NCBI RefSeq assembly: GCF_900141635.1
Contig: NZ_FSRH01000004.1
Location: 62,001-126,000 of the forward strand
Length of the DNA stretch: 64,000 bases
Direction: 5' to 3'
Source: Peptoclostridium litorale DSM 5388
Lineage (GTDB): Bacteria > Bacillota > Clostridia > Peptostreptococcales > Peptostreptococcaceae
Part shown: in pieces, positions 1-8,730 of the stretch
Layout: every line of letters starts with the position of its first letter
How positions within the stretch are numbered: position 1 is the first letter of the stretch
Notes under the pieces: generated by a model
What the model was told of the DNA's origin: nothing
Database searches by the model: none
Seen by the model: the letters and a program-made list of their open reading frames with translations, nothing else
Position numbers and translations under genes: made by a program

Positions 1-798
1 TCGACACTCATGGCCATGAACGAATGCATGAATATATCGCTTCTTATAGAAAAGGTGCTTGAAGACACGGGCTATATGGAAGAGCTGAAAAATGAAAACA
101 GCGTAGAGAGCCAGACTAGGATTGAAAACCTCAAGGAATTCATATCTTCTGCTGTTGAATTCGAGCAGATAAGCGAGGAAAAGGACCTTGAGACGTTCCT
201 TGCGTCAATATCCCTTGTCTCGGATTTGGATTCGCTTGAAGAGGGAGACGACTACGTTTCAATAATGACCCTTCACAGTGCAAAGGGACTTGAGTTTCCG
301 GTGGTATTCATGGTTGGAATGGAAGAAGGGATATTCCCATCGAGCAGATCTGTTCTTGACGAGGACAGGCTTGAAGAGGAAAGAAGGCTTTGCTATGTCG
401 GCATAACAAGGGCGCAGCAGGAGCTGTATATGACTTATGCGAACGAAAGAACCATATATGGAAGGAAAAACTATGGAACAAACTCGAGATTTTTGAGCGA
501 GCTGCCACAGGACTGCCTTCAAAGCTATAATGCAAAAATAGACAAGATCAAAAACCACCCTTCAAGCAATATAGACATGAGGGAGATAAAAAAGAATTTC
601 ACATTCGGATCTTCTGTAAAGCCTGAAGTGAAAAAAGACATAGACAACAGCGGAATAGAGCTTGGAAGCAGGATATCGCATCCGAAATTCGGAGAAGGGA
701 CCATAGTTTCCAAGACGGGAAATGATGTGACAATAGCGTTTGAGAACAAAGGCGTAAAAATGATAAACCTGGAATATGTAAAACTTGAAAAAATATAG
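1..798 (+). CDS. pcrA: ATP-dependent DNA helicase PcrA/UvrD, C-terminal part (5' end outside window)
   Basis: The reading frame is open from the first base, so this is the last 265 codons of a longer gene. PcrA/UvrD is an SF1 3'-5' helicase acting in nucleotide excision repair and replication-conflict resolution. Visible landmarks: helicase motif V (TLHSAKGLEF, near position 270-300), motif VI (LCYVGITRAQ, near 390-420), and a C-terminal Tudor-like segment (SRISHPKFGEGTIV) typical of Gram-positive PcrA that is thought to bind RNA polymerase. The ATGs near positions 10-28 are internal methionines, not starts. The gene is followed immediately by a strong terminator, so it ends its own transcription unit. 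Confidence 0.93.
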   Translation, partial: STLMAMNECMNISLLIEKVLEDTGYMEELKNENSVESQTRIENLKEFISSAVEFEQISEEKDLETFLASISLVSDLDSLEEGDDYVSIMTLHSAKGLEFPVVFMVGMEEGIFPSSRSVLDEDRLEEERRLCYVGITRAQQELYMTYANERTIYGRKNYGTNSRFLSELPQDCLQSYNAKIDKIKNHPSSNIDMREIKKNFTFGSSVKPEVKKDIDNSGIELGSRISHPKFGEGTIVSKTGNDVTIAFENKGVKMINLEYVKLEKI

Positions 799-800
799 TA

Positions 801-829
801 AAATCCCCCTTTTAAAAAGGGGGATTTTT
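801..829 (+). terminator. Rho-independent terminator after pcrA
   Basis: An A/T-flanked C5/G5 stem (AAATCCCCCTT paired with AAGGGGGATTT) with a short loop is followed by a T run, 3 nt after the pcrA stop. It separates pcrA from the pel operon. Confidence 0.9.
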
Positions 830-835
830 AGGTAT

Positions 836-864
836 AGTCGATATATATGCGAAAATCATATAAT
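836..864 (+). promoter_or_regulatory. Candidate promoter of the pel operon
   Basis: A perfect TATAAT lies at 859-864, about 20 nt before the pelD start, after the pcrA terminator. The -35 region is poor (AGTCGA at 836-841), so an activator may be needed or the promoter may be weak. This is the only plausible promoter between the terminator and pelD. Confidence 0.35.
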
Positions 865-883
865 TGAATCGTTGGAGGCGACT

Positions 884-2122
884 ATGGACAGTGAAAGATT
901 AAAAAGGCTTATAAAATGCATTGGAGAGACAATTGCTGCGGACATTATAATATTGTTTACATTCTGGCGAATAAACCCGATGGCGGAAGAGTTTTTTGCA
1001 ATGAACATGCATCCATTTGTAATTGTAAGCGCTGCTATTGCGCTCAGATATGGAAACTACCTGGGGGTCATAAGCGCAAGTATAACATCTGTAATCTTCG
1101 TATATGTGTATGGATTTTTGGGAAGGGACATGTACCTTTTTTTTGTCGATTTTGACAATTACAAGTTTCTGATAATGTTTTTTTTGACGGCGGTTGTGCT
1201 GGGAAGATTCAAGGACAATTATACATACAATATGGAAATGAGCAGTGAAAAATACAGGCTGCTGAATGAAAAGCATAAAGATCTCGAGCAGCTTTATGAG
1301 AAAAACAGGTTTATAAACAAGGAGCTTAAAAAGCAGATAGTGGATTCTGAAAACAGCATAATATCGCTTTATGAGATTGCATCGTCACTTGACTCTTTGG
1401 ACCCGGAGGAGATATATACCCAGACCATGGGAATAATGGCGAGGTTTTTAGGTGCAAAGACGGTATCAATATACACTGTAAATGAAAAGAGGGATTTTCT
1501 AAGGCTAAAGCTGAGGATGGGGGAAGGCAGAGGCCTTTTAAACTCAATAGATATAAACAGCATACCGTGTGTTAAAAAGATAATAGATGGAAAACAGACA
1601 GTCAAATTCGACCATTCGATGAACTGCGGCGGGAATATGCCCATAATGGGAGCGCCCATAGTATACGAGGGTAGGACAATAGCTCTCATAAACCTTGAAG
1701 ATGCAGAGTTTGACAGTATAACCGACTATTCATACTATCTTTTCAAGCTGATAACCGAATGGATAAACAAGGCCCTTGCGCAGGCGATAGCCATAGAAGG
1801 TCATATAAACAGGGATAAATATTATGAAGAGACGAGAATTATGAAATACAATGAATTTAGCGAAAGGCTTGCTGAGGAAAAAAAGAGAAAGATAAGGTTT
1901 GGTCTTGAATATGGGCTTTTGAAATTCAACCGTTTTGAAAAGAGCATCAAGAACATTGACAATACGCTTTCCGGGCTTATAAGGGATGTAGATGTCGTAG
2001 GATATGATGAATCCAAAGAAGAACTATACATTCTGCTTCCGGCCACCCCTCGAAAGGTCACCCATGTAGTGGAAGAAAGGCTTAAGGGAGAACTTGCAGT
2101 AGAATTGGAGCGGTTGTCATGA
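884..2122 (+). CDS. pelD: PelD-like membrane c-di-GMP receptor
   Basis: 412 residues from the ATG at 884, chosen because TTGGAGG lies 8 nt upstream; a longer frame from 785 overlaps the pcrA stop and the terminator. The N-terminal ~110 residues hold several membrane helices, followed by a coiled-coil stretch (~115-160), a GAF domain (~170-310), and a degenerate GGDEF domain at the C-terminus. The catalytic GGDEF motif is lost (GYDESKEEL in its place) but an RxxD inhibitory site, R367-D-V-D370, is intact. In Pseudomonas and Bacillus cereus, PelD binds c-di-GMP through this site and activates the Pel synthase PelF. It overlaps the next gene by 4 nt and heads the operon. Known: PelD architecture; inferred: that this copy binds c-di-GMP. 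Confidence 0.88.
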   Translation: MDSERLKRLIKCIGETIAADIIILFTFWRINPMAEEFFAMNMHPFVIVSAAIALRYGNYLGVISASITSVIFVYVYGFLGRDMYLFFVDFDNYKFLIMFFLTAVVLGRFKDNYTYNMEMSSEKYRLLNEKHKDLEQLYEKNRFINKELKKQIVDSENSIISLYEIASSLDSLDPEEIYTQTMGIMARFLGAKTVSIYTVNEKRDFLRLKLRMGEGRGLLNSIDINSIPCVKKIIDGKQTVKFDHSMNCGGNMPIMGAPIVYEGRTIALINLEDAEFDSITDYSYYLFKLITEWINKALAQAIAIEGHINRDKYYEETRIMKYNEFSERLAEEKKRKIRFGLEYGLLKFNRFEKSIKNIDNTLSGLIRDVDVVGYDESKEELYILLPATPRKVTHVVEERLKGELAVELERLS

Positions 2123-3981
2123 TAAATAAAAAGGTATTCATATATGTTTTGGCAATAATTCTAATAAGCGCTGCATTCATACAGGTAGCAAGAACCGGAA
2201 CACTTGAACAGGAGTTCTCAATAAACCAGGAGAGCGTGAAGACAGCTCTTAAAACTACCGCCTCTGAAAATATACCAAAGGACTGCCAGAAGGTAATAGC
2301 ATTATATTCAAAAGACTATAAAGGTTCAAAAGATCTGCGTGACAATATGGAAAAAATACTTGAAATGGCAAGGCTTAATTTTGAAATGGTAGACATAGAC
2401 TCGGAAGGCGTACTCGACAATGTCAATGGCGCGGGGAAAGACGACATAATAGTGGTAGGGACTGAAAAATTCGGGAACGTGAAGTACAATGATTTGCACA
2501 ATGCGCTTATTTCCAAGGTTGAAAGCGGCACAAGTGCTGTTTTCATGGTGAGGTCTTACCAACCAGGGCTTGACAAGCTCTGTGGAATAGTGAAAAATGG
2601 CGGCTATATGGGGGAAACTGTATTTGGCATTGAGTTCCATCAAAAATTCTTCCCGGGACTGGATGAAATCAGCATGGGTAAGGATGACAGGAAGATAGCA
2701 CATTCGTCGCTTGATGTAAAGCTGGGAGTCGGTGCAAAGCTAATTGCAAGCGCCCAGGGAACACCTGTGCTATGGACCAATGACTATGGAAGCGGAAGGG
2801 TGGTATATGTAAATTCCACATTGCTTATGGACAAAGCAAACAGGGGGATTATGACACAAAGCATTGCGCTTTCAAATGACAGGTTTATATACACAATTTT
2901 CAATGGAAAAATTGTCAACATAGACGATTTTCCGGCACCTGTAAAGCCGGGTACAGATGATGTGATATATGAGAATTATCATATGAACAACAACATGTTT
3001 TACAGGAATATATGGTGGTCATCACTCTACAATATGTCAAAAAAATACCATATGAAATACACGGGACTTGTCACAGGGGTTTATAACCTGGAGACGAAAA
3101 GCCCTCTTCCTAATATAGACGCTGAAGGCGCGCAGGACATAAAATATTTTGGAAGGAAGCTTTCGGAGATTGGGGGAGAACTTGGGATTCACGGTTACAA
3201 CCACAACTCGCTTGCACTGAATGGCCAGATGGAGTTTGGCAAATACGGGTACTCACCCTGGGAATCAAAAGATGCGATGGAAGAAGGGCTTTTAAAGCTT
3301 AAAGAATCGCTTGAGGCCATGTATGGGAGAGACATTAATATATACACATATGTACCGCCTTCAAACATAATTTCAAAAGACGGCAAGGATGCTGTCAAAA
3401 ATGTATTTCCAGAGATTAAGGTGTTTGCAGGACTCTATACGGGAATGCCTGAAAATGGAATGCTTTATCAGGAGTTTGGAAAGGACCCTGATATCGAAGG
3501 GGCATACGACCTTCCGAGGATAAGCTCTGGCTACGAATACAATAAATATGTGATGTGGGACATATACAGCGGCATAGCCCATTATGGAATAGTCAACCAC
3601 TTCATACATCCTGACGACATTTTGGACGCTGAAAGGTCTTCAGATAGAAGCTGGGAAGAACTTGAAAGGGACATAGATTCAATATTCGGCGATATATACA
3701 GAAGATTCCCGTATCTTAGGGGGATGACAAGCAGACAGGCTGTAGAGGAATATATAAAAAATGAAAACCTGAATGTTTACGTGGAGTATGGGAGCGACTA
3801 TATAAGAATAAGCCATGAGAACATGTCGCCGCCCGCATACCACGTGCTTAAAGTGAAAAATGGCAAAATAAGCAGCATAGATGGCGGAAAATACAGCATT
3901 TTGGACATTGAAAGAGGACTATATGTAGTGGAAGCCACATCTGCGGATGTGAATATAAAAATAGGCTATGAAAATAGGTGA
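2119..3981 (+). CDS. DUF2194 membrane-anchored polysaccharide deacetylase-like protein (PelA deacetylase role)
   Basis: 620 residues; the ATG overlaps the pelD stop (ATGA). An N-terminal membrane anchor (residues ~5-23) is followed by a ~230-residue region with a glutamine-amidotransferase-like look, then a carbohydrate esterase 4-like barrel. Metal and catalytic candidates are visible: D269-D270 in the motif IDDFP and H358/H362 in HGYNH, matching the D-D and HxxxH pattern of CE4 deacetylases. In Gram-positive pel operons a PelA deacetylase-domain protein partially de-N-acetylates the GalNAc-rich polymer; the position between pelD and pelE supports that role. It lacks the glycoside hydrolase domain that Pseudomonas PelA carries, and that activity is encoded separately at 7842. 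The deacetylase assignment is good, the exact substrate is inferred. Confidence 0.8.
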   Translation: MINKKVFIYVLAIILISAAFIQVARTGTLEQEFSINQESVKTALKTTASENIPKDCQKVIALYSKDYKGSKDLRDNMEKILEMARLNFEMVDIDSEGVLDNVNGAGKDDIIVVGTEKFGNVKYNDLHNALISKVESGTSAVFMVRSYQPGLDKLCGIVKNGGYMGETVFGIEFHQKFFPGLDEISMGKDDRKIAHSSLDVKLGVGAKLIASAQGTPVLWTNDYGSGRVVYVNSTLLMDKANRGIMTQSIALSNDRFIYTIFNGKIVNIDDFPAPVKPGTDDVIYENYHMNNNMFYRNIWWSSLYNMSKKYHMKYTGLVTGVYNLETKSPLPNIDAEGAQDIKYFGRKLSEIGGELGIHGYNHNSLALNGQMEFGKYGYSPWESKDAMEEGLLKLKESLEAMYGRDINIYTYVPPSNIISKDGKDAVKNVFPEIKVFAGLYTGMPENGMLYQEFGKDPDIEGAYDLPRISSGYEYNKYVMWDIYSGIAHYGIVNHFIHPDDILDAERSSDRSWEELERDIDSIFGDIYRRFPYLRGMTSRQAVEEYIKNENLNVYVEYGSDYIRISHENMSPPAYHVLKVKNGKISSIDGGKYSILDIERGLYVVEATSADVNIKIGYENR

Positions 3982-3985
3982 TTTC

Positions 3986-4930
3986 ATGTATACGATTTTG
4001 AGCATAATATGCTTGGCGGCTGAGATTTGGGCTGTCTGGGCGAATGTGGGAATGAAATATTTCATATTGATCCATATCATTGCCGCAGCTGCCCTGCTTG
4101 CGGCCAAAAGGATTTTGAAGGGGGTCAGAAAAGACAGCCTTGAAAGCTTGATAATACTCATGATGCCAATGGGCGGACTGCTCGTGCATGTAGTGGTGGA
4201 GATTTGCTACAAGTTTTTAAGAATAGATGAAAATGCAGTAGCTGAGTATGAAGACTATATAAAATACAAGGAGTTTATAACTCTTCACAAGGACATAGAC
4301 ATCCAAAAGGAGATCAACATACTCAGCCTTGGCGACAGGCTTATGCATTCATCTTCTGAGGAGAAGAAAAGTGCCATAATGAGCCTCAATACAAATGACA
4401 TCGAAGTTAAAACAGGAGTTTTAAGAAAGGCGCTTTTGGATAAAGACCCGGAAGTTGTACACTACGCTGCATCCACACTCAGCTTCATACATGACAGATA
4501 TGAAAACAAGCTTTCGGATATGGAAAATGAGTACGCCAGAAGAAGTACGACTTCAAAGCTTTACGAACTCATATCCGAATACAAAAAGTATTTGAGTTTG
4601 GGGATTGTCGATGAGATTTCAAGGCCGGCCCATGAAAAAAAATATGTCAGCCTCCTCAAGGAGCTTGATTCAAGAAGCGGTGGGGATTTCGACATGGGCA
4701 TAATGATTGCAAGGGAATATATAGAATACGGCAATATTGAAGGTGCGCTGGGAATACTCCAAAAGCTCAGATCAAAGCATGCTGACAGATATGAGGTCTA
4801 TATAGAATACATGCACATTTGCTACAAGAAGAGAGATTTTAAATCTATAATAAGAACCGCCAAAAAGGTAAAGGAAATGGATATTAAAATACCTGATAAA
4901 GAGATGAAAATGGTGGATTTTTGGACTTGA
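3986..4930 (+). CDS. pelE: PelE-like membrane TPR/HEAT protein
   Basis: 314 residues from the ATG at 3986, preceded by AGGTG at a good distance; an in-frame ATG at 3968 would overlap the previous gene and has no ribosome site. The first ~75 residues contain two to three membrane helices. The rest is helical: a HEAT-like stretch (~110-160) and TPR-like repeats near the end (EGALGILQKL onward). This matches the layout of PelE (two transmembrane helices plus TPRs), which scaffolds PelD, PelF and PelG at the membrane. Sequence conservation of PelE is low, so the call rests strongly on its place between a PelA-type deacetylase and pelF. Confidence 0.72.
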   Translation: MYTILSIICLAAEIWAVWANVGMKYFILIHIIAAAALLAAKRILKGVRKDSLESLIILMMPMGGLLVHVVVEICYKFLRIDENAVAEYEDYIKYKEFITLHKDIDIQKEINILSLGDRLMHSSSEEKKSAIMSLNTNDIEVKTGVLRKALLDKDPEVVHYAASTLSFIHDRYENKLSDMENEYARRSTTSKLYELISEYKKYLSLGIVDEISRPAHEKKYVSLLKELDSRSGGDFDMGIMIAREYIEYGNIEGALGILQKLRSKHADRYEVYIEYMHICYKKRDFKSIIRTAKKVKEMDIKIPDKEMKMVDFWT

Positions 4931-4945
4931 TAAGGAAGGTGAATC

Positions 4946-6361
4946 ATGGAGATTTGCATTTTGGCTGAAGGTTCATACCCCTATGTTTCAGGAGGTGTAT
5001 CCAGCTGGATACACACTCTTGTAAGGGGAATGCCGGACAAGAAATTCAAGATATTTTCCATAATGCCCTCGCTGTTGGAACTGGACGAGTATAAATATGA
5101 AATACCTGGAAATGTAGTCGAGATAAAGACTGTTGGCCTTAGAGACTATGAGGAACTAAGCCCTCAGTATTCAGGATTCAGTCCGAATATAGGAAATGAT
5201 GAAAAAAAGCAGATAGAAAAGTTTTTGAAAATGGAAAGCGACATAGACTGGAATGCAATAAACAATATACTGTCAGACAAAGGCAGACTTGGAAACCCGG
5301 TGCAGTTTCTTCAAAGCAGGATGTTTTGGGATGTATATAGAGAATTTTACTCTCAGCACATGTTCAGGCGTGGCTTCAACAAGAGCTTTTGGACTGTAAG
5401 GTCAATGCTGCTTCCTGCAATAAACCTCATGCAGCAGGAACTGCCATCTGCAGATATTTACCACGCGGTGTCTACGGGATATGCGGGGCTAATGGCGAGC
5501 ATAGCCAAGTCGAAGACTTCGAAGCCTTTCGTGCTTACAGAACACGGGATATATGCGAGGGAGAGGGAAGAGGAGATATTAAAGGCTTCGTGGATAGACG
5601 AGGACTACAGGAAAATGTGGATAGACTTTTTCTACTTCATATCCACATGCGCATATGAAAACGCAGACAGTATAGTGTCGCTTTTCGAGCGAAGCAGGTT
5701 TGTGCAGATACAGCTTGGAGCTCAGATCGAAAAGACAATGGTTGTGCCAAATGGAATAGACATACAAAACCTTAACATAGACCACAAAAAGGTTCATGAA
5801 AACAACATAGGAGCCATACTGAGGGTGGTTCCCATAAAGGACGTCAAGACTCTTGTGAGAGCGTTTAAGATAGTGAAGTCAAGCATCTACGACGCAAAGC
5901 TCTACCTCATAGGCCCGTATGACGAGGACAGGGAGTACCACGATGAAGTTGTCCAGCTCATAAAGAACCTTGAGCTGGAAGCAGACGTATACATAACAGG
6001 CAGTGTGGACATAAAAGAATATATGGAAAAGCTTGACGTTCTGGTGCTCACCTCAATATCGGAGGGGCAGCCTCTTGTAATGCTTGAGGGAATGGCGTGC
6101 AAAAGGCCTTTTGTATCGACTGATGTAGGAGCTTGCAGGGAGATAGTGGAAGGGGCTGGCGATGACAAGCTGGGCAAGTGCGGAATAATAACCCCCCCAG
6201 TATCGCCGATGGAGACCGCGAGCGGGATAATAGACATACTAAAAGACAGGGAAGCGGCAATGGCAATGGGGGAAACCGGCAGAAAAAGGGTGGAAAAACA
6301 CTACACTAGAGAGCAGCTCATAGAAAGATACGTGCAGCTCTATGAAGGTCTGGGTGATTAA
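4946..6361 (+). CDS. pelF: PelF, GT4-family glycosyltransferase for Pel polymer
   Basis: 471 residues; ATG preceded by AAGGTG. A soluble GT-B fold enzyme that polymerises the Pel backbone from UDP-sugars (UDP-GalNAc in characterised systems) on the cytoplasmic side. The N-terminus has the PelF-typical pattern EGSYPYVSGGVSSW, and the C-terminal nucleotide-binding half has the retaining-GT signature E373-x7-E381 (EGQPLVMLE). Length is close to the usual ~500 residues. It sits directly before pelG with no gap (TAA then ATG), which points to translational coupling. One of the two most diagnostic genes of the cluster. Confidence 0.94.
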   Translation: MEICILAEGSYPYVSGGVSSWIHTLVRGMPDKKFKIFSIMPSLLELDEYKYEIPGNVVEIKTVGLRDYEELSPQYSGFSPNIGNDEKKQIEKFLKMESDIDWNAINNILSDKGRLGNPVQFLQSRMFWDVYREFYSQHMFRRGFNKSFWTVRSMLLPAINLMQQELPSADIYHAVSTGYAGLMASIAKSKTSKPFVLTEHGIYAREREEEILKASWIDEDYRKMWIDFFYFISTCAYENADSIVSLFERSRFVQIQLGAQIEKTMVVPNGIDIQNLNIDHKKVHENNIGAILRVVPIKDVKTLVRAFKIVKSSIYDAKLYLIGPYDEDREYHDEVVQLIKNLELEADVYITGSVDIKEYMEKLDVLVLTSISEGQPLVMLEGMACKRPFVSTDVGACREIVEGAGDDKLGKCGIITPPVSPMETASGIIDILKDREAAMAMGETGRKRVEKHYTREQLIERYVQLYEGLGD

Positions 6362-7849
6362 ATGGCTGGCATTGGATTTACTCTTAAAAAACTCTTTGAA
6401 GATGAAAGTTATTCTGCAAGGAGCAAGGCATACGCATATTCGGCCCTTGTGAGCGCAGGGCCTTGGATAGCGGCGGTTGTAACGGTCAACATAATAATAC
6501 TGCTTTCAAAGTTTTTCCTGGTTGAAATTGCCCAAAGGGACCTTTTCATGGGAACCATGGTTTACAGCTTTGTGTTTTCGCAGATAATAACGGCACCATG
6601 GCAGCTTTTGATAACGAGGTATGTATCAGACAGGCTGTATAACAGGGAGTATGCGCACATAAGACCTTCTCTAATAGGTCTTTCAAAGATAGTATTTGCA
6701 ATAAGCTATATAGTCTCGGCGCTTTATTACTATCCCAAGGACATTTCGCTTGAATACAAGATAATGGCTGTATACCTGTTTGTTTTCATATCGATTGTGT
6801 GGATACTCATGGTATATCTGAGCGCTGTGAAAAACTATGCCATTATATCATGGGCGTATGGGGCGGGAGGCATAGTGTCCATAGGCATATCTGCGATCCT
6901 TTTCAAACATCCGATTGAATTCGCCCGAAATGCGGGGGCTTCGAATCTTCTTTTGGCGTACACACTAGGCATAACCGTGACGTTTGCCCTGCTGCTGTAC
7001 AGTTTTTTAAAGAATTTTGAATCGGACAGCGCCCTGGAATACGACTTTATAAGGTATATGGATTCGTTCGCTGCCCTGTTTTTCACTGGCCTGTTTTACA
7101 CCCTCGGACTTTGGGCGGATGACATAATAATGTGGTACAGCAGCCTCGGAGTCAGCATAGAAGAGGTGTACAGGTATGCGCCCCTTTACGACAACGGGGT
7201 TTTTTTGGCATATCTTACAGTGATTCCGACTATGATACTTTTCATGGTTTCTGTGGAAACAGAGTTTTACGACACATACAGAAAATACTTTGCATTTGCC
7301 ACAAAAGACGCTTCATATGATGATATACAGTCGGCAAAAAACGAGATGAAGACATGCATATACAGAAACCTTATATACATAATGGAAAACCAGACAATAA
7401 TATCCATAACGTGCATAGTAGTGGCGGGATTTGTGTTCTCAAGGCTGGGGCTTCCGATAATAGTCAAGGACATATTCAGAATATGCACGCTCGGGGCTCT
7501 TTGCAATATATTCATACTCATAATAATACTCATACTCCTTTATTTTGAGGCAAGAAATCATGCCCTTGCGATAGCGCTGAGCTTTTTTGCTTTGAACAGC
7601 CTTTTCACTCTATATTTTCTTCCCCTGGGGGTTGAATTTTATGGATTCGGATATTTTGCGGGTTCATTTGTAAGCCTTTGCATTGCCATAGTCACAATGA
7701 TAATATTTTTGGAGGAGCTCGACTACCACACATTTGCAAAGCAGCCGCTATTTGAATCGAAAAGCCGGGGCTTTTTCACGAGAATGGCAGAAAGGCTTGA
7801 GCCGGGAAGAAACAGAGCGCCTGCAAAAAGGAGGGGCATCGATGCTTAG
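6362..7849 (+). CDS. pelG: PelG, polytopic membrane exporter of Pel
   Basis: 495 residues, starting at the base after the pelF stop. It is almost wholly membrane-embedded with about 12 hydrophobic segments and belongs to the polysaccharide-exporter/flippase-like superfamily. The N-terminal GIGFTLKKLF and the SAGPWI segment are characteristic of PelG. It is thought to form the inner-membrane conduit activated with PelF by PelD. A basic tail at the C-terminus (RKRAPAK-like) overlaps the start of the next gene by 8 nt. No pelB or pelC outer-membrane genes accompany it, as expected for a Gram-positive. Confidence 0.93.
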   Translation: MAGIGFTLKKLFEDESYSARSKAYAYSALVSAGPWIAAVVTVNIIILLSKFFLVEIAQRDLFMGTMVYSFVFSQIITAPWQLLITRYVSDRLYNREYAHIRPSLIGLSKIVFAISYIVSALYYYPKDISLEYKIMAVYLFVFISIVWILMVYLSAVKNYAIISWAYGAGGIVSIGISAILFKHPIEFARNAGASNLLLAYTLGITVTFALLLYSFLKNFESDSALEYDFIRYMDSFAALFFTGLFYTLGLWADDIIMWYSSLGVSIEEVYRYAPLYDNGVFLAYLTVIPTMILFMVSVETEFYDTYRKYFAFATKDASYDDIQSAKNEMKTCIYRNLIYIMENQTIISITCIVVAGFVFSRLGLPIIVKDIFRICTLGALCNIFILIIILILLYFEARNHALAIALSFFALNSLFTLYFLPLGVEFYGFGYFAGSFVSLCIAIVTMIIFLEELDYHTFAKQPLFESKSRGFFTRMAERLEPGRNRAPAKRRGIDA

Positions 7850-8714
7850 CTTTCAAGTTGGGGTAGCAGCTACGGTTGTGGTGATTGCAGTGTGCTTTGT
7901 GGGTGCACATGTCAACTTTAAGGACTCCTGGGCGATGCAAAGCAGAGCTCCGGGGGGGCAAAAATCGGGATATGCATTAGAGGAGCAAAAGGACGATTAT
8001 GTAATATACTATGGAGACGACAGCAGCGACGCTGTTCAAAAGCTCTCGGAATATGATACAGTTGTAATAGAGCCCAAGAATTTTTCGAGGGAAAATGTAC
8101 TGAAGCTCCAAAAAAGCGGAAGCCGCGTGCTGGGATACCTTAGCATAGTGGAGCAAAACGGGGACGACGTTGACTTCATATCTTTAAAGGACGGCTGGTT
8201 TTTCATGCCTGAAGGAGAGCAAATCAAAAATGAAGCGTGGAATTCATACTATATGGACATAAGGGAAAAGGGATACCAGAACTTCCTGTTGAGACAGATT
8301 TATGCACATGTGGTGAGCAAGGGGCTCGACGGCATTATGATTGACACTGTGGGTGACATAGACGATTCGCATTGGAGCGATGGAGTCAAATCGGGAATGA
8401 AGGACTCGTACAGGGATTTTCTCATGAGGATAAGAAAAAACTATTCAAAACTTTACATTATTCAAAACTGGGGGTTTAAAACGATATACACCCATTCAGG
8501 GGCCATGGTGGACGGCGTAATGTGGGAGGGGCTTTCAGACGGGATAATAGAAAGTGACCAGTGGAGCAGGGACTGGCTTGAAAAGCTCGGGGATATGGGG
8601 CTTGATATATATGCGGTTGTTCCAAGCGGAGGGACATTTGGAAATCATGGCAACAAAAACAGCAATGTATTTATATATAAAAGAGACGGCGACGTATACG
8701 ACAGCGTAAATTGA
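7842..8714 (+). CDS. Secreted PelA-type glycoside hydrolase (GH114/GH166-like)
   Basis: 290 residues from the ATG at 7842, preceded by AAGGAGGGG and overlapping the pelG end. A frame from 7734 is only an upstream extension. An N-terminal hydrophobic segment (~5-24) acts as signal or anchor. The remainder matches the endo-alpha-1,4-polygalactosaminidase fold: the YYGDD start strand, VVIEPKNF, the YLSIVE strand and the LDGIMIDTVGD strand, whose D168 is a candidate catalytic acid. In Pseudomonas this activity is the N-terminal domain of PelA and cleaves Pel polymer. Here it is a stand-alone protein at the operon end, so it may trim or release polymer outside the cell. Substrate is inferred from context. 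Confidence 0.82.
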   Translation: MLSFQVGVAATVVVIAVCFVGAHVNFKDSWAMQSRAPGGQKSGYALEEQKDDYVIYYGDDSSDAVQKLSEYDTVVIEPKNFSRENVLKLQKSGSRVLGYLSIVEQNGDDVDFISLKDGWFFMPEGEQIKNEAWNSYYMDIREKGYQNFLLRQIYAHVVSKGLDGIMIDTVGDIDDSHWSDGVKSGMKDSYRDFLMRIRKNYSKLYIIQNWGFKTIYTHSGAMVDGVMWEGLSDGIIESDQWSRDWLEKLGDMGLDIYAVVPSGGTFGNHGNKNSNVFIYKRDGDVYDSVN

Positions 8715-8730
8715 CAGAGGAGATGATGGC

